In this document: positions 52,658 to 60,702 of the stretch, piece by piece
How the letters are laid out: every line of letters begins with the position of its first letter
Position numbering within the stretch: the first letter of the stretch is position 1
Assembly: GCF_013343235.1 (NCBI RefSeq)
Contig: NZ_CP040094.1
Coordinates: 6,505,001 to 6,569,000 of the forward strand
Direction of reading: 5' to 3'
Length of the DNA stretch: 64,000 nucleotides
Origin: Nostoc sp. TCL240-02
Lineage (GTDB): Bacteria; Cyanobacteriota; Cyanobacteriia; Cyanobacteriales; Nostocaceae
Notes under the pieces: generated by a model
Database searches by the model: none
Told to the model about the DNA's origin: nothing
What the model saw: only the letters and a program-made list of their open reading frames with translations
Position numbers and translations under genes: made by a program

Positions 52658-52726
52658 ATAAAAGCACTTAAGTGTTGCATAAAACTTTAACGCTCCCGAT
52701 TACGCCAAGAGGAGAACACAAAATTA

Positions 52727-53155
52727 ATGAAGCTATCTAAGGTAGACTTGAGCAGTTTAGTAGCGATCGCTCATTCTGATGGATATTTGCAGTTGTTGCT
52801 CGATCGAGGCGACGAACTAGAGTTTTTGGAAATTCCAGCGCCGATACAAGCTTATGAAGGATTGCAAGAACTGAACGAGGCGATTGCCCAAACGCCTGCA
52901 CTACCCTTTGAAGAAGAAGCAATCGCTATGTTACCAGTTAGCTCATCAATGGCGATCGCTGTAGGATATGATCGCGACGAACAAATTTTGCAAGTTGAGT
53001 TTCAAAGTGGATCTGTTTATCAATACTTAGGCGTAGACGAGGATACCTGGGAAGATTTACACGCCTCTGACTCAGTTGGCAGCTTTTTCAATCAAGAGAT
53101 TAAAGGCAGATATGACTGCGATCGTCTAGATAATGCAGATTATACTATTGACTAA
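52727..53155 (+). CDS. KTSC-domain protein
   Basis: A 142-residue cytoplasmic protein. The C-terminal 70 residues form a KTSC domain: MAIAVGYDRDEQILQVEFQS, then GSVYQYLGVDEDTWEDLHAS and SVGSFFNQEIKGRYDCDRL. This domain was named after the C-terminus of a lysyl-tRNA synthetase and also occurs alone in phages and bacteria; the function is unknown. The N-terminal 65 residues (VDLSSLVAIAHSDGYLQLLL) are unassigned. A ribosome site GAGGAG lies about 13 bases before ATG, and a near-consensus promoter precedes it. Confidence 0.8.
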   Translation: MKLSKVDLSSLVAIAHSDGYLQLLLDRGDELEFLEIPAPIQAYEGLQELNEAIAQTPALPFEEEAIAMLPVSSSMAIAVGYDRDEQILQVEFQSGSVYQYLGVDEDTWEDLHASDSVGSFFNQEIKGRYDCDRLDNADYTID

Positions 53156-53375
53156 TAACTGTGTATAGGGTTTTCAATTGGTACGCGATCGAGTATACAC
53201 AGAGCCCCGATCGCTTCTCCTCCTGGTGTTAGCAAAAGTACGCCTGCATAAAATCTCCGAACAAGTCCAGCATTAATGACTATAGGATTCGTAGCAAATC
53301 TTTCATTAGTTAAAGTTTCGGGAATAATTAAAACTTCGCCACTTTCCATACAAATCGCCCCGAATCCTGTTTAAA
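53152..53375 (-). pseudogene. GAF-domain relic
   Basis: About 74 codons: GFGAICMESGEVLIIPET, then NERFATNPIVINAGLVRRFY and AGVLLLTPGGEAIGALCILD, the second half of a phytochrome/histidine-kinase-type GAF domain. A TAA ends the frame just upstream of GFGAIC and the sequence stops at RVPIENPIHSY, so both the first half of the domain and the downstream kinase are absent. No ribosome site precedes the internal ATG. It overlaps the KTSC stop codon by 4 bp. Confidence 0.65.
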
Positions 53376-53612
53376 TAACTAAGCAAGCATATAACTTGAT
53401 GGCTTTAATTATACTAATATGCCTTAAGAGAGATGAGTCATAGTTTTGGTAAATTTAAGTAAATATTAGAAGATTTATACCCTGATAATTTTGGATAAAT
53501 AAAATTACCTAGCTAAAAAATTCTTGTTGTTACCCAAAGCATTAACAAGATCATACACCAGTGGTATTTTCTTCAGAGACAATAGAGAAAGCCCACATAA
53601 TCAAACGCAGTT

Positions 53613-54101
53613 ATGACGACTACACTTGTTTCTGCTGTTAAACCAAAAGCCGAAGATAGTTTTGCCATTAGCTTTGCACCCTTGTCTCTTGAAGAAATCT
53701 ATGCCAAGTCTGATGATCCAGCCAACGGTGCTGTGGTTCTGATGAGTGGCGTAGTTCGCAATCAAACTGATGGTAAACCTGTAATTGCTCTAGAGTATCA
53801 AGCTTATGAACCTATGGCATTGCGGATATTTTATCAAATTGCTGCTGATATTCGCTTATCTACGTCTGATGTCAATCGGGTAGTGATTCATCATCGCACC
53901 GGACGTTTGCAAGTTGGAGAAATTAGCGTTTTAGTAGCAGTGGGTTGTCCTCATCGGAGTGAGGCATTTGAAGCTTGCCAGTATGCTATTGATACCCTCA
54001 AACACAATGCACCTATATGGAAGAAAGAACATTGGGAAGATGGTTCTAGTTGCTGGGTAAGTATCGGTGCTTGCGAACAGTTAGCAGAAAATTGTTCTTA
54101 A
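53613..54101 (+). CDS. moaE: Molybdopterin synthase catalytic subunit
   Basis: A 162-residue MoaE protein: it inserts sulfur carried by MoaD into precursor Z to form molybdopterin. Characteristic segments are NGAVVLMSGVVRNQTDGKPV, LEYQAYEPMALRIFYQIAAD, VVIHHRTGRLQVGEISVLVA and the active-site PIWKKEHWEDGSSCWVS with two adjacent Lys. Residues 1-20 are a variable extension. No moaD is adjacent. Confidence 0.93.
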   Translation: MTTTLVSAVKPKAEDSFAISFAPLSLEEIYAKSDDPANGAVVLMSGVVRNQTDGKPVIALEYQAYEPMALRIFYQIAADIRLSTSDVNRVVIHHRTGRLQVGEISVLVAVGCPHRSEAFEACQYAIDTLKHNAPIWKKEHWEDGSSCWVSIGACEQLAENCS

Positions 54102-54133
54102 AGCAATTCTATGTAAGGCTGCGCTTTATTCAC

Positions 54134-54159
54134 TAGGGGCAATTCATGAATTGCCCCTA
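54134..54159. repeat. Perfect 26-bp palindrome
   Basis: TAGGGGCAATTCA and TGAATTGCCCCTA abut with no spacer. Its core is a variant of the 44-bp palindrome at 21429-21472 (GGGGCAATT versus GGAGCAATT). It lies 33 bp after moaE and may help termination. Confidence 0.8.
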
Positions 54160-54325
54160 CACTCTATAGTTTTACATCAATATTTCTATTCGCAAAATAA
54201 CAATTTTTGTTGCATTTGTTTACAAAAACTACACTCCTCTATTGAGGTTTGTAAATAATTTGTATTTCCATAAGGAATATTCCTTTAGACTGATCTTTAA
54301 CTGAAAAATGTGGGAATAAACACAA

Positions 54326-54646
54326 ATGCATTCGTTAAATATATTTTGTCACGAATTTGTAGTTGCTGTTTCCTTTGTAGCTTGCATTGTTGGACTGGTG
54401 TTACTGTTGGACAGTAAGCAACAAAAAAGTGACGTGGAAGAAACAGAAGTGATTCTGTTTAGAATGAGCTTTACTTATTGGCTAGTTTACTGTGTAGCTT
54501 TTGGCATAGAGAAAATAATTTTACCCGAATGGGAATCTGTAGTTATGACTTTGAAAATAACTACCGCTCTGTCATATTTCTTAACTTTTTCGTGTATTGT
54601 TAGTCTGCCACTACACAAATTCGCAGTCCACCGTGTTGAAGAATAG
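54326..54646 (+). CDS. Small hypothetical membrane protein
   Basis: A 106-residue protein with three predicted transmembrane segments: about 8-27 (FVVAVSFVACIVGLVLLLD), 48-66 (FTYWLVYCVAFGIEKIIL region) and 78-96 (ITTALSYFLTFSCIVSLPL). Not recognised as a known family. It follows moaE by 225 bp in the same direction; codon choice is similar to its neighbours, which supports a real gene but does not prove one. Confidence 0.55.
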   Translation: MHSLNIFCHEFVVAVSFVACIVGLVLLLDSKQQKSDVEETEVILFRMSFTYWLVYCVAFGIEKIILPEWESVVMTLKITTALSYFLTFSCIVSLPLHKFAVHRVEE

Positions 54647-54673
54647 ACATTGGAATTGGGAATTGGGGATGAT

Positions 54674-54997
54674 TTAAGATTTCATTGCGATCGCTAATGC
54701 CGTTTCCAGTTCTGACTGCGCCAAAGGAGTCAAAATAAACACTTCTTGTACTGTCTTTCCCTGCCGTGCAATTACTTTATAGCCGCCGCGAATCGGTACT
54801 GAGACACGCAGTTGCATTTTTGGACAATGACCTCTTGCCCGCCCAATGACCCCTGGCGTTACAGTTTGGATGCCATCCTGCTGACAAAGACGTTCTAAAA
54901 TTGGGATTAGACCAGAAAGGTGTGTCGAGTGATTCCAAACCAATCTGGCAGCTTTTTGTGAAGCCGCCCGGAGGGAATCTGCGGTGGGTTTGCCCAT
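54674..54997 (-). CDS. DUF2103 (predicted metal-binding) protein
   Basis: A 107-residue protein from the ATG at 54997 (MGKPTADSLR). An earlier in-frame start would run through the clpS 3' end and is unlikely. It contains KAARLVWNHSTHLSGLIPIL, VTPGVIGRARGHCPKMQLRV and YKVIARQGKTVQEVFILT, the DUF2103 family, with conserved His and Cys residues suggestive of metal binding. It lies 5 bp after clpS and is probably co-translated. Function unknown. Confidence 0.8.
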   Translation of the reverse strand: MGKPTADSLRAASQKAARLVWNHSTHLSGLIPILERLCQQDGIQTVTPGVIGRARGHCPKMQLRVSVPIRGGYKVIARQGKTVQEVFILTPLAQSELETALAIAMKS

Positions 54998-55002
54998 AAT
55001 AA

Positions 55003-55329
55003 TTAAGCTGCTTCTAGAGGTGCCATTGTCAAACCTGCTCGGCGCAGCTGCTGATGATAGAGTTCCGCAGGTTCTTGAGGGCCGACCCAAACGATCGCTT
55101 GACCTTCATAGTGTACCTGATTAGTCAGCTCCCACGCGCGATCGCCACTCATTCCCGGAATATATTTCATTAAACATTCAGCCACATGTTGGAATGTATT
55201 AAAATCATCATTTAATACAATCACTTTGTAATTCGGATAAGTCTTACGGGTAACTTGACTAGACCGTTCAGGAGTTATAGTTGGTGCTGTGGTCATCCCG
55301 TAAACATCTGCTGAAAGGTTCCTAACCAT
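55003..55329 (-). CDS. clpS: ATP-dependent Clp protease adaptor ClpS
   Basis: About 108 residues. ClpS delivers N-end-rule substrates to the ClpC/ClpP protease. The core NYKVIVLNDDFNTFQHVAEC has the NDDFNT substrate-pocket residues, followed by HYEGQAIVWVGPQEPAELYH, with the terminal AGLTMAPLE typical of the family. The start is uncertain: ATG 55329 (MVRNLSADVYG) is chosen; ATG 55296 (MTTAPTITPE) would still keep the complete fold. It is the first gene of a two-gene unit with the DUF2103 gene. Confidence 0.93.
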   Translation of the reverse strand: MVRNLSADVYGMTTAPTITPERSSQVTRKTYPNYKVIVLNDDFNTFQHVAECLMKYIPGMSGDRAWELTNQVHYEGQAIVWVGPQEPAELYHQQLRRAGLTMAPLEAA

Positions 55330-55380
55330 ATAACAATTGGTCAATAAGATTTTGCAAAACTACAAGTAACTAGTTTAGTC

Positions 55381-55463
55381 CATTGTCACTTTGTCGATTG
55401 TCATTTGTCCTTTGTCCTTTGTCCTTTGTTTTAACAAATGACCAATGACAAATGACCAATGAC
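55381..55463. repeat. STRR-type heptamers in inverted arrangement
   Basis: TTTGTCC units (55404-55430) and then AATGACC/AATGACA units (55436-55463) are mirror-polar around TTTTAA, so the RNA could form a long hairpin. It lies between clpS and the 3' end of the FAD oxidoreductase, both leftward, ending 4 bp from the latter's stop codon. Confidence 0.85.
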
Positions 55464-55466
55464 TAT

Positions 55467-57497
55467 CTACCGCCAATTATCCCAGTTTTCGTTAAAAATG
55501 GATGTATCGGGGAAAGCAGTGGGGTTGCCATTTTGTTGCAAAAGCCGTTTGAGAGCTTCGAGTTGTGGCTCTTGTTTGGGTAAGTTATCGACTAGTTTGT
55601 ATGGTGCGATCGCATTTTTGATGGCAAAACTAGCGACAGTTCCCGCAGCAGCGCCAGACGACCATTCAAAGGAATGAACTCGATAGGCAGCAGCAGCAAT
55701 ATGACTAGTAGCAATGCTTTTGCCTCCTACTAGCAAATTATCAATTTTCTGGGGAATCATAGCTCTGAGAGCGATTTGGAAGGGATAAGCTTGGCCAGCA
55801 CCACGCCTTTCACCTGGACGTTCTGTGTTACCAGGGGCTTCTGGAGGACTATTCACCATACAAGGATGGAAATCTATAGCATAGTGACCAATACCCACAG
55901 AATCGGGGAAGATGGTAGAACGAGTCCGTCGCATTGCTTTATCTGGTGGAACTTTACCGTCAATTACTGATATTGCTTCTAAACCTGCAACTGCTGCTCG
56001 TAGCCTCCGATACATATCTTCTGGCAGCGTCTGGGAGTAATACTTATCGTTGTAATCTCGGCGAGAAATATCAATTTCCCAAATACCAAAGCCACCAGGT
56101 TGTCCCCAACTGGGGCGGCCAATGATGCGCCGTCCTTCGCGCATATAGGGATATTTCGATAAACCATGCACTGTTCCCATCGGGGAATTTAGCCCAGAAA
56201 CAAAGCGGTTATTGGTTTGCTGTTGCTTTACACCCTCCCCCAGTTGGGAATCTGTAGTCCCAGCTACTAACCAATAATAGAATGAGAGGGCATTTTCCTC
56301 TGCTTTGCGGAGGGTTTCTGTCCGCAGTCCTCCCATCCAGCCCCCTGGGTTTAACTGTCCAGTGCTTTGTAACTGCTGGCGACTGTAAATCAGGTTATCC
56401 TTGGCTGTTCCGGGGCGGTAGTCGTTACCCCAAGTCCAGTTTTGCATAGAGATATCCCCTGGTGTAGGAGCATCAAAACTTACACCACCGAATTTTGCTG
56501 GTTTGCCTTTGTTGGGACTCCAAATGCGACGATAAGTGAAAACCAAATCAAAGTTAGCCAGTCGCGTTAATTCATAGCTAAAATATGGCGCATATTGTAA
56601 ATAGAAGGGGGGCATCGTCTGTGGTTGAGGTTCCTTAGTTGCCTCCATTGCAAAGGTGTAGGTAAATCCTTGAGGGCAATAAGGATCGCTGTTGGTGCTG
56701 GAAGAAGAGGGTTCTAGGTAAGAACGGGCATCAATGCCTAATCGATAGGGAACATCAGCAAGGGCAATAATTTCTCCAGTTTCGCTGGCATCTACGATGT
56801 ACCATTTCGGAGCATCCCCTTTCGCTTCCTTGGGGAGAAAACGGAGAATAGTTTTGGTAAATCGAGATGAGTTTTCGTAACTATAAGAATCTTCAATACT
56901 TTGAGATAAAGTAAAGGTATTGAGAGGTGGTGCGCCTTTTGGTGGTTGATGTTGGATAGCGATCGCACTATTAATTATCTTGCCATCAGCAGCAATTTCC
57001 AAATCCTTAATTACCGTGTTGGGAAACCATTGCAACTTCCCTTTACCTTGCTTCTCGGCATCTTTGAGCATATCGGTCAAAATGGCGTGAGCATCGCGGG
57101 GAAGAAAGCAGGATTCACTTACCCAACAATCACCGGGGTTAAGTTTACCGTATTTGCGCCCAATGCGGTTTCGTAATTCCAGATAGCCGCGAGAATAGAA
57201 TTTGAGAGCCCGTTGGGTTGGGCGTTCGTCTAACGCAGATGTCCCTTGAGAAGAAATTTGTCCTCCCAGCCAGTCAGTAATTTCCGTCAGACAAACCGTT
57301 CGTCCGGCTAGTAACCCCTCGTAAGCTGTGGCGACACCAGATAGTCCACCACCGACAACTAAAATCTCGCAATTGACAGTTTTATCTGGGGTTCTCGGTA
57401 ATGTAGCGTTTGCAGAATCAAATGCAACTAAGGTAGATATGAAATTGAGACCGATTAGCGATATTAAGCTATAAGCTACTTTGTGTCTGTGCTTCAT
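55467..57497 (-). CDS. Exported FAD-dependent oxidoreductase
   Basis: A 676-residue protein. Residues 1-31 are a signal peptide (VAYSLISLIGLNFISTLVAF, then SANA). A dinucleotide-binding fold follows (EILVVGGGLSGVATAYEGLL), as in the FAD_oxidored (PF12831) family. IVDASETGEIIALADVPYRL and the C-terminal IDNLLVGGKSIATSHIAAAA fit the FAD site of this group. Substrate unknown. Probably periplasmic or thylakoid-lumen; no twin-arginine motif is seen. Transcribed alone. Confidence 0.85.
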   Translation of the reverse strand: MKHRHKVAYSLISLIGLNFISTLVAFDSANATLPRTPDKTVNCEILVVGGGLSGVATAYEGLLAGRTVCLTEITDWLGGQISSQGTSALDERPTQRALKFYSRGYLELRNRIGRKYGKLNPGDCWVSESCFLPRDAHAILTDMLKDAEKQGKGKLQWFPNTVIKDLEIAADGKIINSAIAIQHQPPKGAPPLNTFTLSQSIEDSYSYENSSRFTKTILRFLPKEAKGDAPKWYIVDASETGEIIALADVPYRLGIDARSYLEPSSSSTNSDPYCPQGFTYTFAMEATKEPQPQTMPPFYLQYAPYFSYELTRLANFDLVFTYRRIWSPNKGKPAKFGGVSFDAPTPGDISMQNWTWGNDYRPGTAKDNLIYSRQQLQSTGQLNPGGWMGGLRTETLRKAEENALSFYYWLVAGTTDSQLGEGVKQQQTNNRFVSGLNSPMGTVHGLSKYPYMREGRRIIGRPSWGQPGGFGIWEIDISRRDYNDKYYSQTLPEDMYRRLRAAVAGLEAISVIDGKVPPDKAMRRTRSTIFPDSVGIGHYAIDFHPCMVNSPPEAPGNTERPGERRGAGQAYPFQIALRAMIPQKIDNLLVGGKSIATSHIAAAAYRVHSFEWSSGAAAGTVASFAIKNAIAPYKLVDNLPKQEPQLEALKRLLQQNGNPTAFPDTSIFNENWDNWR

Positions 57498-57708
57498 GGT
57501 TAAAAAACCGCTCCAAATCCTGTGTCACCTTGTAGAAGGTAGCATCCAGGAAATGTTCATCACAAGTTTATCAGAGTAAATATATTTAAATATAAGTTTT
57601 ATACCTAAAATACTCAGTATGTCGGTCAAATGTACCTTGAAGTTATTAAAACTCAGTTAACAGTGCTTATTACTGAGTACTTTTTCCTCATCTATGACAA
57701 ACATTGAT

Positions 57709-60678
57709 TCAGACTTCTACACCAAGAATGCATAAGTGATCTTTTATTAGTTGTTTGCCTAAATGCATTGGATATGGTAAATGAATATTACCCATAGACC
57801 ATGCTGGTGAGATTCGTAAGTAGTGCGGTACTCGGCAAAGTGATTTTAGGCTTTCTTCTGTTTTTTGAAAATCTGGATGAACGAAAAATGGCAAGATTTC
57901 TATCATCTGCTGGTGCTTGAATGCAATATTTACACCGTATTCGTCATCTTGAGAATCGAGCATATAGAGTTCGCGTGCTGTTGAAGTATCTTGAGCTTTT
58001 TGTGTTTGCGGTAATCTTCCGATAGAGAAGTAATGGAGTAACTCAGTGACAGAGGTATCGTAAAAACCACTTAAGCGAATTAAATCTCGTGCTGGAGAAT
58101 TCTCGTTCCAAGTTTCTCGATTGGTGATGTATTGAGTTGTCTCGTCGCCAGTGCGGAAGCGAATTATTCCTAGCAGGTTTCTAAGTTGGTTATGATCACG
58201 AGGATATACACAAGCGTGACCGGGAATGTGTTGGAAGTCTAATATATCCCGTTTTGCAAGCAGATATTCATTTTTTAGTTGGAACCAAGCTTGACCTCCG
58301 TTTTCTTCACCACGTTCATTACGCCATACATCGGCTTCGATTAAGACAAGGGTAGGTTTTTCGCTTACTTGCGTTAGTACATCCGCCGCAAATTTTGCAA
58401 GCTCTATTCCCTGTAACTGAACTGTTTTGTAATTGCGATCGCACCGTACCCGTGAGAAAATCTGTCCCAGTTCAATCCCCGCCTGTGCATAAGGAATCCA
58501 ATTGTTGTGATCGGGGAATAACACATCAACTACACCATTTGCCCGCAGACGAACAGCTAAGGCATAGTGAATATTCTCTTGACCTTGAGTAGTTTTTCGG
58601 CGGCAAAGGGCAATTACATCTAGATTTTGGGCAATTTCTTTGGGTATTCCTGCCCGTTTATAAACTTCTGAGGGCAGTCCATAGAGTGCCCCAACTTGGC
58701 GTAGCGTTAGATCCAGTACAGCATTCAAAATACGTCCTTCTGTCTTCTTGCTGTAAGATAGCGGTATATCTGTGCTTTCATCTTCTTTGTCAGCTGATTT
58801 TGGTTTAACTGTTTGCACCATTTGGGAACCGATTTTTTCTAACACACAAGCTTCACGAACTACTCTATAAATGCTTTGTTTAGGATGAACTCCCTTCTTT
58901 TTTGTTTGTCCAATCTCAACGATCGCAAAACAGTAAGGCTTAGTAGTAGAGTCAATTGAAGCAATAATCTTATGTTTCAGAAAGTCGCGCCATGCATCGA
59001 GTTTCATTTGATGCTGCTTGCGAATCTGTTTGTCAAACTCTTGACCATCTTTAGGTGCAAGTCCGGCTGTGTCGAGGGGTTTCAAAAGATTTGGATCATT
59101 AATCCATACAGATGATACTTTGATATGCTCTGGAAAATCTTCTCCTTGATTGAGCAGGAAAGCATCACGCAATGTCTGGTAAGTTACATCACAGGTATCT
59201 CGTTCGCGCCACAGAAGAAAAATATGTATGGGTTTTCCTTGCAATGCCCGCTCAATAGCATCAGCAATGATCGTTTGTCTTTCTTGACGACGGTTATCTA
59301 CACGTTGTTTAATTTCTTTTTCAATCAGCTTTTCTTTTTGTTGTTTTGTAAAACTTGGAGGTTGAGAAATATATTCGTAATCGCGCATAGCCAAGGGTGT
59401 TTTTTGACCAGATGGAGCAGGAATATCACACTGCATTGGATCATCAGGTATCAAAACACCATTTAAAAGTTCTAAAACTTGAGCAACGATATCACCGCGT
59501 TCCTGCAAACTAAATCCTGGTTTAATACTATGTCCTCTTTTATGGTTTTCATGTTCATACTTATATCCTTCAGCATGAACTAAATAATATTCATCTCTAT
59601 TCCAGTTTGAATAATTATATAAATTGCCGTAGTCCGCAGGATTGCCAAGAATGTTCTCAGTTGTTTCAAGGGGACGCGCTTTGAATGCAGCTAACAGATT
59701 TGGCAATTGAAATTTCCACAAATTACTATCTTCTCTTCCATTGTTTTCAATGGTAAGACGTATCAAAGTTGAATCTACTTCGTAACCAGATAAACGTTCC
59801 TCATTCATTCCCATCAGCACAGAGATATCACGACCGTAATTCATTTCAATTAATGGCTCATGAGCATATCGTTGGCAACTTAAATGCAAAAAAATCCACG
59901 GTTTAAGCTTGCTATTTTGGTTGAATCGCCCTGCTTGAATCTGAACGCGAAAATCCAAGCGATATACAAAATAACCTTCCCTTTCGTTACTATAGTCATC
60001 TGTGTACAGTGCCGGAAATGCTTGACTGACTAGGAATAGTCCAGTACGACCTGAGCCATCGCCTTGTACCTTGCGCCACTGGATTTCTTGCTCTCTTTGC
60101 CCAGAGTGAATAACACATTTTTTTCCATGCAGCAATGTTGCTAAGAAACTAGGAATGGCTTGGTATCCCAGTCCTTTTTCAGCATTGATGTTTTGAATGA
60201 GCGTTTTTGGAGTTATAGGTTGCCAATTCCAATTAGTGGGAATTATGGTCATGTTTTCAAGGAAGCGATCGCAAACACTATTCACCTGATCTGCTTTACC
60301 CTTACCATCAAATTGCTTTGCCCACTCCTGCGCCCAAATAATCACTAACTCATGTATTTGCTCAGGTGTTGGAACTCGCAACGGATTTTCAACTGTTCCT
60401 ACAGCTAATGCTCGATAATCGTCTGTATCAAAGTATTCAAAACTATGTGTCAACGTTGATGCACAGGCAAGCAATCCATTGTTTAACTGTCGATATGGTA
60501 TCCAGACCTTTTTCTTACGATTAGCTGAGAGAACTTCTTCCATACTGTTACGAAAGTCCGCAACAATTTCTGCAAATGGAAACTCAAGTACCGCAATTTC
60601 CAAATCTGTAAGAGCATCTTCTGCAAGATTCATTCTGGCAGGTAAGAGAATAGGAGGTCGCACGTTTTTTTTAGGCAT
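57709..60678 (-). CDS. pPIWI-RE family protein (predicted Argonaute-like conflict protein)
   Basis: A 989-residue cytoplasmic protein. The architecture matches the pPIWI-RE family: a large N-terminal region (about 1-430) without known motifs, an intermediate region with GKPIHIFLLWRERDTCDVTY, and a C-terminal RNase H/PIWI-like domain (about 640-989). Landmarks in the latter are YCFAIVEIGQTKKKGVHPKQ, LDVIALCRRKTTQGQENIHY, LVLIEADVWRNERG with Glu781, LLGIIRFRTGDETTQY with its Arg and the ending YLRISPAWSMGNIHLPYP. The family is named for conserved Arg and Glu and is predicted to act with a DinG helicase and a nuclease. The start ATG is preceded by AAAGGA. It lies 24 bp after the helicase gene, clearly one operon. 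Confidence 0.8.
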   Translation of the reverse strand: MPKKNVRPPILLPARMNLAEDALTDLEIAVLEFPFAEIVADFRNSMEEVLSANRKKKVWIPYRQLNNGLLACASTLTHSFEYFDTDDYRALAVGTVENPLRVPTPEQIHELVIIWAQEWAKQFDGKGKADQVNSVCDRFLENMTIIPTNWNWQPITPKTLIQNINAEKGLGYQAIPSFLATLLHGKKCVIHSGQREQEIQWRKVQGDGSGRTGLFLVSQAFPALYTDDYSNEREGYFVYRLDFRVQIQAGRFNQNSKLKPWIFLHLSCQRYAHEPLIEMNYGRDISVLMGMNEERLSGYEVDSTLIRLTIENNGREDSNLWKFQLPNLLAAFKARPLETTENILGNPADYGNLYNYSNWNRDEYYLVHAEGYKYEHENHKRGHSIKPGFSLQERGDIVAQVLELLNGVLIPDDPMQCDIPAPSGQKTPLAMRDYEYISQPPSFTKQQKEKLIEKEIKQRVDNRRQERQTIIADAIERALQGKPIHIFLLWRERDTCDVTYQTLRDAFLLNQGEDFPEHIKVSSVWINDPNLLKPLDTAGLAPKDGQEFDKQIRKQHQMKLDAWRDFLKHKIIASIDSTTKPYCFAIVEIGQTKKKGVHPKQSIYRVVREACVLEKIGSQMVQTVKPKSADKEDESTDIPLSYSKKTEGRILNAVLDLTLRQVGALYGLPSEVYKRAGIPKEIAQNLDVIALCRRKTTQGQENIHYALAVRLRANGVVDVLFPDHNNWIPYAQAGIELGQIFSRVRCDRNYKTVQLQGIELAKFAADVLTQVSEKPTLVLIEADVWRNERGEENGGQAWFQLKNEYLLAKRDILDFQHIPGHACVYPRDHNQLRNLLGIIRFRTGDETTQYITNRETWNENSPARDLIRLSGFYDTSVTELLHYFSIGRLPQTQKAQDTSTARELYMLDSQDDEYGVNIAFKHQQMIEILPFFVHPDFQKTEESLKSLCRVPHYLRISPAWSMGNIHLPYPMHLGKQLIKDHLCILGVEV

Positions 60679-60702
60679 TATGAATTCCTTTATACAAAAA
60701 AT

